Source: Cryptomeria japonica
Lineage: Eukaryota > Streptophyta > Pinopsida > Cupressales > Cupressaceae
NCBI RefSeq assembly: GCF_030272615.1
Contig: NC_081414.1
Span: 665,601,938 to 665,665,937, forward strand
Reading direction: 5' to 3'
Length of the DNA stretch: 64,000 nucleotides
Shown here: piece after piece, positions 1 through 10,932 of the stretch
How positions within the stretch are numbered: the stretch's first letter is position 1
Layout: the number at the start of each line of letters is the position of its first letter
Notes under the pieces: model-generated
Database searches by the model: none
The model's input: the letters and a program-made list of their open reading frames with translations, nothing else
Told to the model about the DNA's origin: nothing
Translations under genes and position numbers: made by a program

Positions 1-288
1 ACAAGGGTGTCATTGACAAGGGATGTAACAACATGGCAACTCTGAATAGTAGAAAAAACCAATCACGTACAAGAGTAGTAAAACTATTGTGAAAATATTT
101 TCTTTTGGGTTAGATGAAAAATACATTATTTTGAGAGTTGTTTTTGCTCCAATTGTCTCCATAGTTTCTGTTTTATTTTTATTTTATAGAATTGTAGTCT
201 TTGTGTGTTTGTATATTATTTATTTTTTATTCCATCAAATGGGTATCAAAAAAATGTTTTTTTCTACTCAATCTAGACTTTTATCTTT
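1..288. other. Unassigned AT-rich sequence, possibly a decayed LTR
   Basis: No coding similarity is recognised here. The stretch ends just before a degenerate primer-site-like sequence at about 292, so it may be the tail of an old copia LTR whose start lies outside the window. This is only an inference from position. The short open frame at 89-310 is hydrophobic and T-rich and looks like chance. Confidence 0.3.
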
Positions 289-616
289 CAAATTGGTATC
301 ACAGGCTTAGGTTTAAGAGTGCGCTAGACAATAATTTTCTAGGTTTACAAAATTATTTGAGTTAAGAATGGTTTCAATAGGATGTATCATCCACAATCTT
401 TTAACAAGAAAAACTATTACATGTAGGGAATGAAGATCATGACAATAATGCTGGCAAATGATCTATGGGATGTTGTTGTCAATTGATTCACTAATATAAT
501 AAACCCAATAGCATATACAATCTTCAAAAATAATTAAATGAACGAATTGAAGGAGATGAAGAAAATATGGTAAAGCATAAGTTTGATAGATGCAACCTTG
601 ACAAAGATAATTTTTA
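289..616 (+). pseudogene. Ty1/copia relic: primer-site-like motif and start of gag
   Basis: A motif close to the initiator-Met primer site (TTGGTATCACAGGC) lies at about 291. About 110 bp downstream, from 400, the + strand reads FNKKNYYM, a stop, then GMKIMTIMLANDLWDVVVN. This matches the start of the copia Gag DUF4219/UBN2 region, which usually reads F-x-G-x-NY-x-xW-x-x-KM...LWD. A stop at 424 and further stops after 485 show the frame is dead. The relic is cut at 617 by the short LTR element and resumes at 2284. Gag would form the particle that packages element RNA. The gag identification is from motif memory, moderately sure. Confidence 0.55.
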
Positions 617-872
617 TGTTGGGATGTGAAGCCCAACGGTCACATGACCATTCGACTTCCCCAAACTATTCATTTCACATCTGAATGTGATTGTATAAAT
701 GACTAAGTGTAGTCATGTATGTATTGGTATTGAGAGTTGATTAATAGAAGTTATTCCCTGCTTTGAGTGTGGATGTAGGCATATTTGCCAAACCACGATA
801 AATCGTGTGTTGTCTCTTCTTATTGTTTTTATGTTTCTGTTATTGTTTTCTCTGCTCTTTCTAATCTTTACA
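617..872 (+). repeat. 5' LTR of the short element
   Basis: 256 bp, from TGTTGGG to TTTACA. It contains a TATA-like box (TGTATAAATG, about 690) that could start transcription and a TG/CA terminal pair. It matches 2028-2283 along its whole length. Confidence 0.9.
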
Positions 873-874
873 AT

Positions 875-887
875 TGGTATCAGAGCC
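875..887 (+). other. Primer binding site (initiator Met tRNA type)
   Basis: TGGTATCAGAGCC lies two bases after the LTR end. It is complementary to the 3' end of plant initiator methionine tRNA, the usual primer of copia-type elements. Confidence 0.85.
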
Positions 888-905
888 ATGTTGGCTTGAG
901 CAGAG

Positions 906-1964
906 ATGGAGGAAGGAGTAGGTAAAATTTATAACTTCTATGGCAGTTTTACGTTCCATGTAAAACTATGTTTCAAGTGCTGCGTACATTGGTGGGATGG
1001 CTGGAAGAAAGAGGGGAACTTAGTTGAAGAGGATAATCCAGATAAAGAAAAGGATGTTGGGATTCTTATTTGCTCTCCCCTTGAGCCAGCCTTGGCACTT
1101 ATTGGCCAAACCGTTAATGGCCGGGAAGTTGTTGGCATTCGTGTGGTGAAGGTTGAACGCCATGATAGTCCCTGTATAGATGCTGGAATTTCTAAGCTGA
1201 AAGATGTTGAAAAAGTGGTTGTTGTTGAAGAGGATGAACTCAAGAGATTGCGGGAGGAAGAGTGTATGCCATTGGAGACTCAAGCTGAATCTGCTGTTGA
1301 CTCCCAGGATGAGGAGGGTGCAGATTGGAGTGAGGTAGCAAAGCAGAGCTCTGCAGATGACATGGCCTTGAAAAAAATAAAGAGGCACTCCCATGATGAT
1401 GACAACCTTTGCACAGATAATTTCATAGAAGACTACGAACCTATGGACTTAGATGAAGAAGTGCAAAGACGATTTTCTGGGTTGAAGCGAAAGCAACCAA
1501 TGACAGCAGCAGAGGACAATGGGCATCACTCCAAGCGGTTTCAGGCATTGCAGGGAGAGAAGGAAGATGTTTTCTCCCTACCAGAATCTATTAAGACTCA
1601 CCAACCCGATTGGATGGATGTGGATGATAGTATCTATGTGGATAATGAGCAACCTCGTGTGAAGGAGGTAAACAAATTGTTGTAGATGGAGGAGAACACG
1701 CTGGATTTGTGGAATAATATTTTGAAGAATAATATTCCTATGAAGTTTTTTTATGTGAACAGGGAGGAGGCAATAGTGACGACTGTCGTCAAGGAAGAGG
1801 CAGAGTATCCTTGCCTCAGTAAGGAGGAAATTGTTTTTCAAATAGAAGAAGTTCAACTTTTAAATTTTATTAAGTCTGATAGAATTTGGAGAAGGTTCAT
1901 TCGAAGTTTTCTTGAACAAATTTTGGCGATGCTAAAATCTTCACTGGGTCTGGTTCGAATGTAA
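906..1964 (+). CDS. Unknown acidic, NLS-bearing protein carried in the short LTR element (one internal TAG)
   Basis: The frame starts 19 nt after the primer site and runs 259 codons to TAG at 1683, followed directly by ATG at 1686 in the same frame and a further 92 codons. Without the TAG it is 352 codons filling almost the whole interior. The N-terminal 60 residues include a Cys/Trp-rich patch (about 17-33). Residues about 110-200 are strongly acidic, with KR-rich patches (ALKKIKRH, LKRKQ) that resemble nuclear localisation signals. No zinc knuckle, DSG protease motif or RT motif is present, so it is not gag or pol. I do not recognise the family. A captured, intron-less piece of a host gene is the likeliest source (inference). 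The TAG may be a recent mutation, since the frame stays open after it. Confidence 0.55.
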
Positions 1965-2027
1965 GATTGAACATGGAAGCAAGGATGCTAGTGCATGGTT
2001 GTGCTAGTTGGCCTTCACGGGGGAGAT

Positions 2028-2283
2028 TGTTGGGATGTGAAGCCCAACAGTCACATGACCATTCGACTTCCCCAAACTATTCATTTCACATCTAAATGTG
2101 ATTGTATAAATGACTGATTGCAGTCATGTATGTATTGGTATTGAGAGTTGATTAATAGAAGTTATTCCCTGCTTTGAGTGTGGATGTAGGCATATTTGCT
2201 GAACCATGATAAATCATGTGTTGTCTCTTCTTATTGTTTTTCTGTTTTTGTTATTGTTTTCTCTGCTCTTTCTAATCTTTACA
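2028..2283 (+). repeat. 3' LTR of the short element
   Basis: 256 bp, preceded by polypurine tract GGGGGAGAT. About 11 differences from the 5' LTR counted by eye; several are C/T or G/A. Confidence 0.9.
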
Positions 2284-2460
2284 ATTTCTTGGACGAGCAT
2301 TAGCTAACTACATAAAAGAGGCATGCGAAATCTTCCAAACCAATTATAAATGCAGTGATAAAGTAAAATTGATTAAGAGATTTAAAAAATCTCCAAATGA
2401 TAAAGGCACATTTACATATAGTAGAAGCTTTAAGATTCAAGCACGATGAACATCCCATTT
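2284..2460 (+). pseudogene. Ty1/copia gag relic, continuation after the inserted element
   Basis: On the + strand the sequence reads EACEIFQTNYKCSDKVKLIK, close to the copia UBN2 pattern A-K-E-x-W-x-x-L-x-x-x-Y-K-G-x-D-K-V-K. It continues the fragment that ended at 616, which shows the short LTR element inserted inside a copia gag. It decays within about 100 bp. Confidence 0.5.
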
Positions 2461-4429
2461 ATAATGGTACAAACTTAGCATACCTAAGAGCTTTCGTATT
2501 GACATTACTAGCCTTTTCTCTATTATGAAATGATGTATCAATTTATTTTGCAATTAAAGAAGCATTCAAAATTTAGACCCCTCATGACCAATTGGAACGA
2601 ATAATCTATTTCATCAAATTAACTGGCAAATATTGTGGATTTTGTTGTTGACATGCCTCTCTAAAAAACATAACATATGGAGTTCCAAAAATGTTGAAGA
2701 ATCTCACTTCCGTGTTGCTAGTCTAATAATTGTCACGTGCTGAAGTTAAAAAATCACATGTTGTGGATTCCAAATGTTTCTAAATTTATTTGTTGCTCAA
2801 CACACAAGATTCTATTGAAATATGTTGAGTCTCTTTTCATCATTGTTAAAATAAATCCTCAACAAATTACATATAAACAGTAAGATATTTCAAAATGAAA
2901 ACAAGTTTTTAAATTCACAAATAGATTTAAAACTAGCACTTGCACCAAACGGAGGTGCAATAATTACATGAATAATAAAATATACATATCCTATAGTACA
3001 ATAATTAATGTGAAAAAAATGAAGATGTATGCAATTCGACATAACAACTAGACCAATATCCTTTGCAAGATGAATGAAATGGAAACAATTTTCTTTTGAA
3101 GGTATAAGAACATGTAAAATACAATAGAGTAAGACTCAACCTAGAATGTGAGCAATTCATTATATCACTAAGATCATGTTTCTCGTGAGGTAAAGTAACG
3201 CTATTTTGTATGGACATTTCAAGAAAATTAAGAGTGTTTAACAATGGTCCAAGAACATGAATGTCAAAAGTTAGCAGAGTCATACCTACCTCATACCACG
3301 TGGCATGATGCAATGAGAAACTATAAGGAATTTCTAATCTAATCCACACAATATAAGCTACAACAAGATTAAACACATTTAGAAATCATTAAAACACTTT
3401 CTAAAGACCAACATGTACAACAAATTTGTGCAACTGCACCATAACCCAACCTTCAAGGAAACCTATTGAATGCTTAAGCATATGAAGTAATTAATATATA
3501 TGATTTAAAATATAACTACTACATGAAATAAATGAACATTTTATCTCCCTTATTTACACACACAAGTATGTGTTCATTTTAGAGATTGAGATACCTACAT
3601 CTCATAAATAACATTTATATACAACTATCAATCGCCATATAGACAAAGTAGTGCTTTGTCAAAGAATGTTACAAGGGTGATTATAGGTGCACTATGGCTC
3701 ACATTACTAATAGACAGATATTACAAATGCCTACATCTCCCTGCTAAGGTTCATCATGGTTGGGTTTGGCTAATATAACTTGCTTGTCTTTTCAATTTTT
3801 GTGTTAGAATTTCTCGACAATTTATGCATATTTTCTTCTGGACATTTTTTATTGGATCACCTTTAAAAACTTTTATTATGCATATTCTGCTTATTTAAAT
3901 ATAATATATCCAACCTCGATCCTTTGTTGATAAAAAAAAAAAATTAAAAGAAAAAAAGACCAAAGCGGTTGCTTCAATTTATTCACAATAAATGAAAATT
4001 TGATCTAAAAGTTTCGGAGTTTTGGGCTTGTAAGTGAAAATACTAGGCAGCTGCTAGTTAAAGTTTGGTTTCAGGCGTGGGCGAGGAATGTTTCAATTGC
4101 CTGAAAGTTGTTTTTCTTGGTGCGTAACAACTTTACACAAAACCATTGCCTTCATTTGATGGATGACAACATAATTGTTTGAGAATGTATTAAAGCACCC
4201 ACAAAAAAACAATTGGCCGCGAAACCAACCAAGTGACTCACCTCAAGACTGCTGCTTCAATCTATTCACACTTGGAACATAATTTTCATTTGGGTTTCTC
4301 GATCTGCCATTTCCGCCCTGCAATCCACACTGTTTTGGAGCAAGGTTTGATTTAGGTTCGGTAGATTTTGTTTTAGGATTGACTTATCTATGCCCAGTGA
4401 AACGATCCTACATTGTCACACGCTATAAA
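2461..4429. other. About 2 kb without recognisable genes
   Basis: AT-rich, with only short open frames that show no familiar motif. A purine run lies at about 3935-3957. I see no LTR ends, primer sites or RNA gene signals here. Confidence 0.5.
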
Positions 4430-4905
4430 ACAGAGTCGAAGCTTACATGGTTAGGGTATTTTGTCAAACAGTTCACATGCTTAGTGTACGCTTCCACATT
4501 TTGCATACATGTCTACCAAGGCATTTGTAGCTGCAACATTTGACAAATATTTGCTTCGAATGATGCTTTGGTGGATATCTAAACCCTGTTCTAAAGCTCC
4601 CATTTTGGCAGAAACTGGGAGGATGCTGGCAAAGCTTGTGGAGGGTGAAAACTGGGAGGTTGTCGGCAAAGGTTGTAGAGTCCTATTGCCAATTGCATTT
4701 CATGAAACCACATCTTTGTGAGGCAGTTCTTTGAAGAGATTTAAAGCCTCATCAAGAACACCATTTTGCACATATCATCAATCATAGTACACCATGAAAC
4801 ACCATTTTTGTGAGGCATTTTGTCAAACAATCCACGTGTTGTGTGTATGCTTTCACACTTCGCATACATATCTACAAGAACACTTGCAACTGCAACATCT
4901 ACTAA
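4430..4905 (-). pseudogene. PLS-type pentatricopeptide repeat (PPR) gene fragment
   Basis: Minus-strand translation gives successive PPR helices: ALVDMYAKCGSVH preceded by FASILPVSAKMGALEQGLDI (4481-4669), and a second LVDMYAKCESIH...LFDKMPHKN unit near 4810-4900. These are hallmarks of plant organelle RNA-editing PPR proteins. Stops and frame changes break it: a stop follows CGSVH, and the segment between the two units is out of frame. Only about 150 codons of a protein usually 500-900 residues long remain. Functional PPR proteins bind organelle RNA in mitochondria or plastids; this copy cannot. It is the only trace of a host-type gene I recognise in the window. Confidence 0.75.
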
Positions 4906-7189
4906 AAGTCAAGTTTCGAGGTTTGCAGTTTAATTCTTTCAAACATTATGATTTTCTTTGCGGGATTCTTCTATGCACTCACAATTTCTCAGAGTCCACA
5001 GTTATCATGAAGGTTCAGATGTATATATACATGTACAGCAAAGCCCTTAATAGAATTTCATTTTTCTTAGCATATTAGTTTGGTGGAGAACGTAGATCCA
5101 GCTTGTGCCAAAATATGAGCTTTGGAAGCGGGCATGAAAATCCATTAGAGTACAATGGAAAGGGGATATTTGTCAGATGTAGTTCCAAAAATTCTAAATA
5201 ATCTCCATTTTTGTGGGCTAGGTTACGAAGGTTACCGGATAACTCAATCATGGTCCATTCCCAAGAATGTTACCTCTAATGATTTTATATGCTTGTAGAC
5301 AAGGAAGCTTGTATAGTAGTCCCCAAGGGGAGATTTGAACCCATGTCTTCATGATTGTAATGCTCCTTTAGAATTCAATCACAACAGCCGGGTCAAAATG
5401 ATACCTTATTATACCATCCTAAGCCATTTATTAATTTCAGACTTGAAACACATAATTATCAAATAATCAAACAAGATTAATCATGCATACATCAACTATT
5501 CTTCTAGGGTACATGAAGTTGCTTGGTTGTTTCTGTTTTATCATACACACATGGCTCTTCTTGCTATCTCTAAACTGCTACTGTCACCTAAAGATCTTAA
5601 TTTAACTTAGCATTTCCATTTTATTTTCAGCATAAATAACATCAATCATCTAATTCAAGTTAGAATAAATGGAACTTAAAAATAGAGAATTCTTTCTCAA
5701 ATCCTAATTATCACATAAACTGCTTCTGTCACCCAAAGATCTAAATTTAGCTTCATGTTTCCAATTTATTTCCAGTATAAATAGCATCAGACATCTAGTT
5801 CAAGTTAAAAACAAATGCAAAGTAAAAGAGAGACATCATCTTTTGTCAAACCCCAATAATCTCATAACGATTCCCTTTGTTAAATTCCTTTTTATGAAGC
5901 CCAGAGGAATTGCTTTTACACACATCAGTAATCAAGATTTCACATCATCGGCCATCCCGAGTTAAAAATCAATTTAGAGCAATAGCCAAATCAAAACGTG
6001 TAAGATTGAATGACAACAACATTTGCAGCACATATGTGATGGTAAAATTTTATTTATTCACAATAAAAAGCATAATGTTAAATAAAGTCATCTTATTGAA
6101 GTTTGTTTGAAAAATCCTCAAGCTTCAATCTACAATAATGCATTATTTTTCATTCAATAGTAGACATATAATTTACATTTACATTTCCAATGTATGAGAG
6201 TGTAATGGTGAAAAAGGGGTGATGAGGAGATCAAGTGGAAAGTTTTGCCCCCCTCAAGAAAGGAGTGCAAGTTTCACAAAGGATCCTTTTCAACCTCTTT
6301 AACGCATTACATTTAAAAGAGGGGGTTGAATTCACTAGATCCAATATCAATGGAAAGAGATTGAATGCTAAGTGAATTGAAAATGAATTTGGAAAGTAAA
6401 AGTAACCCCTCTTTTAGAATGGATAGGATGAATTAAGCTAAGTGTAAAGATAGAAAATAAATGATTATAACTTGAAATAGAAATATGGGATGAAGCTGTG
6501 CACCTGGAATTAGCAGTGAAAGGTCGAGACAAAGCTCCCCTGTAAATTTGAGCGAGAGTTGTCAAGACTGTGTTGAAAGTATACTCGGTCCTCCAAAAAA
6601 TCTGCACGCCGAAAAGGCTTTTTTCGTCTCTAAAAATGAATCTTAAACCTACAAATGCAGCTGCGCACCTCCAACCTACACACCAAAAAGAGAGAAAATG
6701 TTGTTGGGATTGGGGGTTTGCCTTTAGGTCAAACCCCGGTTTTGGAATTAACCAAATAATGAAAAGTACTTGCAAGTAAATGAAAGTAAATGACTGAAGT
6801 AGAATTCACCTCAGGAGATGGTGCAATTGAAATGTTGATAGAGTTGTTTGAAAGGATATGTAGAATTGAATGCTTTGAATGTTGATAGGGATCTCCTCTT
6901 CAATGGTTGAATCTTTGACTTGAATGCAACACCTAGCCTTGAAGGGAGACTTGAGATGCTCAATGCTTGAAAGGAATGCTTGAATGCTTGATTTTGCTTG
7001 AACTTATTGAACTTCTTCACTTATCGAACTTTTTTCGCTTGATTGAACTCATTGACTTATTGACTTATGCAAATGAGAGGGAAAAATGTATCCTATATAC
7101 TTGCCAATTAGGGTTTGTAACTGATTTTTCATCTTAGGCCGACATAGAAAAGCTTTTTCTCGCTTCTCTTAACAAGCTCAATGCAAGAT
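4906..7189. other. About 2.3 kb without recognisable genes
   Basis: Contains a degenerate direct duplication (see 5570-5870), a B-box-like sequence near 5325-5345, and a region from about 6800 to 7060 full of short 'cttgaa/attga' repeats. Small open frames near 6368-6779 have no recognisable motif. Confidence 0.4.
5570..5870 (+). repeat. Degenerate direct duplication, unit about 145 bp
   Basis: CTGTCACCTAAAGATCT at 5581 recurs as CTGTCACCCAAAGATCT at 5726. The next roughly 100 bases match with scattered differences (TTTCCA..., ATTTCCAG/ATTTTCAG, CATAAATAACATCA/TATAAATAGCATCA). It is an old tandem duplication of non-coding sequence. Confidence 0.6.
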
Positions 7190-8176
7190 TTAAGTGGAGG
7201 GGGCCCAAAATAGGGCAAGGACAAGGGCACCACGCCCCTGTCCTACCCTAATCCAGGATAGGAAGTGCAAGAGGAAAGTGCAGGATGCGAGGAAATGCAT
7301 GTTTCAGGAGGTGCGAGCATGTCTCGGGTCTCCAATCAGGCTTAGGGATTTGTTTCGCCAATGTGAAGACCCAAATGTAGTCAAAAATTGCAAGGTCACA
7401 ATTTTATGACATTACATTTAGCTCCCACTTTAGCACGAGTATAAGTGTACGCCAATAATACCGGTAAGGTACAAGGAAACAAGATTGGAAGACTTTCACC
7501 ACGTCAAGGAGGCAAGATACACCAAGTCCCCAGTGGACTAAGGATCTTACGACTTCGTTTGACAAAGTCAAAGGGAAGATCAAAAGGGAAGAACCATGAC
7601 TGCAAGTAGTAAGGTTCCCCTCACTATGAGTCATGAAAAAGGATACCAAAAAATTACAAAGTAAGGACAAGTTCACTAAGTAACTTTAAGTATCAAGAAG
7701 GAAAATATGAGCGAAGTGTATGCCCCCACGTTAAAGCGATTGCGCATGCCTTATCGGGAGAGATTGCTTTAAGGTAGGATAAACCCAAGAGAGAGAGAGA
7801 GGGATCACGTTATCACAAGTATTTAACCCCCAATCAAGGAATAAACCCAAGGATAATGAACACAAAACACAAAGCACGAGGTAGTTTCGTTTTCATCGGG
7901 GTTAGTATGTTGTATGATAACTCATGTATATCATGTATATATATGCATAGAATAGTTGTCATTCCCCAAAGAAGGAAATTGCCTTGGAAGAAAGGGGACA
8001 CAGGTGTCTTTTGGGTCAACATGAAAGAGACCAAAAAAGATCTCAATGCTTTGCATCGTCCTCAAGTAGACATTACTACGGACAATAAAATAGAAGAACA
8101 TGGATACACATAGAAGAATGGTCACAAAAGAGCAAAGAAAAGAGAGAGAGGTAGAGGATCTATGGTGCTAATGCAG
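7190..8176. other. Unassigned sequence next to a Ty3 fragment, with a GA-rich tract
   Basis: No coding motif. A GA-repeat (GAGAGAGAGAGAG) lies at about 7791. Its position beside the minus-strand Ty3 fragment suggests non-coding sequence of that element, but I found no LTR ends to prove it. Confidence 0.35.
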
Positions 8177-9552
8177 CTAGTCTAGCACGACATCCTCCTC
8201 CCGATCTTCTTGATCACTATTTCGGGAAGGTAGGAAACGCACTAGAGGAGCGACATTGAGAACAACAGATGGAGCTATCACAAGATCCAAACAAGGACTA
8301 TGCTCATGTGCTAAGTCACTTTGTTCGATTCCAGGAGCTAGGATTAAGGATTTTGAAAATTTTGCAGATAAATGTGTTAATATCAACATATTCATATTCA
8401 CTACCACAAGCATTAGGAGTTGTATTGCCATCATGAATAACATTTTCACCTATTTCTTCATCAAGATTTATAAAAAGAGGATCTCTAACATGAATAGAAG
8501 TGAAACCACACATGTTTTCTGCAACTTATGATTTGGAGATTTAGGTTCAACATCTTGTTTAGGACAAAATGAGATCATGTCAACTATTGGTGTTTTGGGA
8601 GATTGAGAAACAACTTCACGAGCTCGAGCACGACATTTTTGTTGGTGATCTCTTGCACAATGATTCCATCTAGTCTTAGCGGAAGGGTGAGAAGAAGGAG
8701 GAATATTTATGAAAGGAGGAATATTTGTTGAAGGATAAATATTCTCATCTTTGGTAGTTGGAGGTTTAGGTTGAGGGCTCTTCTCTCTATAAGAGCAAGG
8801 AGGCAGAACTGCACCATATAAAGGAGGAATGTTTGGTGTAGGAAGGAGACCAAGTACATCATGAGGAGGAGGTACAGGTCTAACCTTAGGAGGAATATTA
8901 TTGTTCTTCTTAGGATAAGTCATAGTTTCATCCATAGGAATAGGTTGGGAATCTTCCTTGGGAGGAAGATTAGTTCTATCCGTTAGAGGAAAAACTTCAT
9001 CTTCAAGAATGATGGGAATATCAAGTGTTGGAGTTCTAGGTTGGTTTAAGGATAAGATCATATCTTTCTTCCATTTTTGATAAGATTGAAAGAGAGCATC
9101 ACTTCTTGGTGGAATATATTGATATTGTTGAGGCCAAAAGAATTCAATTGGAACACCTGGGCTTCTTTCGGCTGGTCGAAATAAGCTATGGTTAACAGTT
9201 ATGATTTCTCCATTGTGGGGAAATTTCAAACACTTATGGATTGGAGAAGCAATATCCTTCATGGAAGATAGCCAAGGGTAGCCTAACTTCACATGGAATT
9301 GTTCAGATGAAGGAATGACAACAAAGTTGACATCTATAGATTTAGTGTGGACCTCAATAGGGAGTATGATAGAACCAATGGTAGGACAATAAAATCCATC
9401 AAATAATTAATGACCACATTAGTAACATCATAGATTGGTTTATGTAAATACAAAGTGAAAAGATACTCCTTGGTGATGACATTAACCATGCAAGAGGGGT
9501 CGATAAGCACACCACAACAAGTTTTATCTTGAATCTTTTGTTGATTAGTTGT
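8177..9552 (-). pseudogene. Ty3/gypsy protease and linker fragment, fused to a broken copia end
   Basis: Minus-strand translation from about 9535 gives GVLIDPSCMVNVITKEYLFT, resembling a plant Ty3 retropepsin active-site region where D-x-G has become D-P-S. A stop near 9406 and then LGYPWLSSMKDIASPIHKCLKFP (part quoted; 9292 onward) follow, the usual end of that protease domain. Next comes a Pro-rich linker (8468-9200, rich in NIPP and PPP) and a further frame ending at 8177. Retropepsin would cut the polyprotein; the catalytic triad is lost, so this copy is dead. The right edge runs without a gap into copia RNase H at about 9553. Confidence 0.65.
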
Positions 9553-10923
9553 TGCTGCAACATATTCAACTTCTATAGTAGATAAAGAAATGCATTACTA
9601 TTTTTTGTTGATCCATGAAACCAATTTCTTACCAAGAAAGAAATCTCCACCAGAAGTGTTTTTCCTGTCATCGGTATCTCCTTCCCAATTTGAATCTATA
9701 TATGCACATAAAGTGAAGTTATCATCTCTAGAATACCATAAACCATATTGTTTTGTTCCTTGCAAATACCGGAATATCCTCTTTACTACGCATTCATCAT
9801 TTTCTTTAGGATTACTTTGATATCTTGAAACAATACTTACTGCATTCATAATGTCTGGTCTAGTCTGAGTTAGATATAACAAGCCACCAATCATAGACTT
9901 ATACCTTGTCGGATTTACCGGTGTAGATGTATCTTTGATAGGTAATTTCTCACTTGTCACCATAAGAGTACTTACCGGTTTGGAATTATCCATACCAAAC
10001 TTCTTCAACAATTCCCTTAGATACTTAGTTTGACAAATAAAAATGATTTTGTCAGTTTGAGTAATATGCAAACCTAAGAAAAATATCATCTCACCAATCA
10101 TGGATATTTCAAATTCATTTTTCATATTATTAGAGAATTCCATGGACAATTTATCTTCTCCTCCAAAAATGATATCATCAACAAATACTTCAATAATTAG
10201 GATATCATCATTAGTGATCTTATAATATAAATTACTGTCATCACTGCCTTTAGTAAAACCAAGATTCAAAAGATATTTATCCAGCCTTGCATACCAAGCT
10301 CTAGGAGCTTGTTTCAAACCATATAAAGCTTTCCTTAATTTGCAAACCATATCTTTATCATTTGTCAGTGAAAATCCATCAGGCTTCTCAATGTATACCT
10401 CTTCCTCAAGTTCACCATTCAAAAATGCATATTTAACATCCATTTGATAAACCTTATAGTTCTTATAAGTTGCATAGGCAAGAAATAGTCTAACAACTTC
10501 AATTCTAGCTACAGGTGCAAATGTCTCACCATAATCAATTCCTTCCATTTGAGAATATCCTTTACAAACCAATCTAGCCTTGTTTCTTACAAATCGACCA
10601 ACCTCATTTATTTTATTCCTAAAAACCCATTTAGTTCCAATAACATTCTTATTTTTAGGTCAGGGAACTAAAGTCCAAGTCTCATTCTTATCTATCTGAT
10701 CTAATTCTTCGTCCATAAACTTTAACCAATGTTTATATTTACTAGCTTCAATAACAGATGCCGGTTTGATTTGAGAAATAAGAGACACCTCTTCATTTGC
10801 CAGTCTTCTTCTTGTCATAACTCCCTTGTTCCTATCTCCAATGATTTCATCTTCAGAATGATTTAACCTTGCGTACCTTGGTGCCTTCTGAACTTCAGGT
10901 TCACTGTTCTGATCATCAATCAT
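9553..10923 (-). pseudogene. Copia reverse transcriptase and truncated RNase H
   Basis: The segment 10923-10660 holds the integrase-RT linker ending KNETWTLVP. After a stop and a short gap, 10572-9598 reads [50 protein letters not shown] and FVDDIIFGG (the YVDD-type catalytic box with F), then RPDIMNAV and the RNase H start [16 protein letters not shown]. Two stops follow LVSWINKK at about 9596, yet the family pattern LSTIEVEYVAA continues to about 9553. The RT copies element RNA into DNA; stops and truncation make this copy inactive. Confidence 0.88.
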
Positions 10924-10932
10924 AGTTGAATT

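Larger units (their letters stand above)
617..2283 (+). mobile_element. Short LTR retrotransposon with 256-bp LTRs and a non-gag/pol ORF
   Basis: Two 256-bp direct repeats (617-872 and 2028-2283) start TGTTGGGATG and end CTTTACA. The first is followed by a primer site TGGTATCAGAGCC at 875, the second is preceded by the polypurine tract ACGGGGGAGA. The LTRs differ at about 11 positions by eye (about 4%), mostly transitions. The 1.15-kb interior has no gag, protease, integrase or RT; it holds one long frame (906-1964). The element interrupts a copia gag relic. I could not find a clean 5-bp target duplication (TTTTA on the left, ATTTC on the right). The size fits TRIM-like or other non-autonomous elements mobilised in trans. 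A diverged solo LTR of the same family lies at 17922-18207. Confidence 0.85.

Noticed and set aside
89-310. 73-codon hydrophobic + strand frame
   Set aside because: T-rich low-complexity sequence, no motif, next to a decayed copia leader.
938-1394. Minus-strand frames opposite the 906-1964 frame
   Set aside because: Shadow frames of the + strand coding sequence; no motif, biased composition explained by the complement.
1686-1964. Separate small gene after TAG-ATG
   Set aside because: It is in the same frame as 906-1685 and has no signals of its own; one frame with a stop is simpler.
5325-5345. Functional tRNA gene
   Set aside because: Only a B-box-like word is present; no acceptor stem or cloverleaf could be drawn.
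7786-7806. GA repeat as a regulatory element
   Set aside because: A plain microsatellite in non-coding sequence, no gene nearby.
8468-9292. Proline-rich structural protein gene on the minus strand
   Set aside because: Its start is the end of a Ty3 protease domain, so it is a polyprotein linker.
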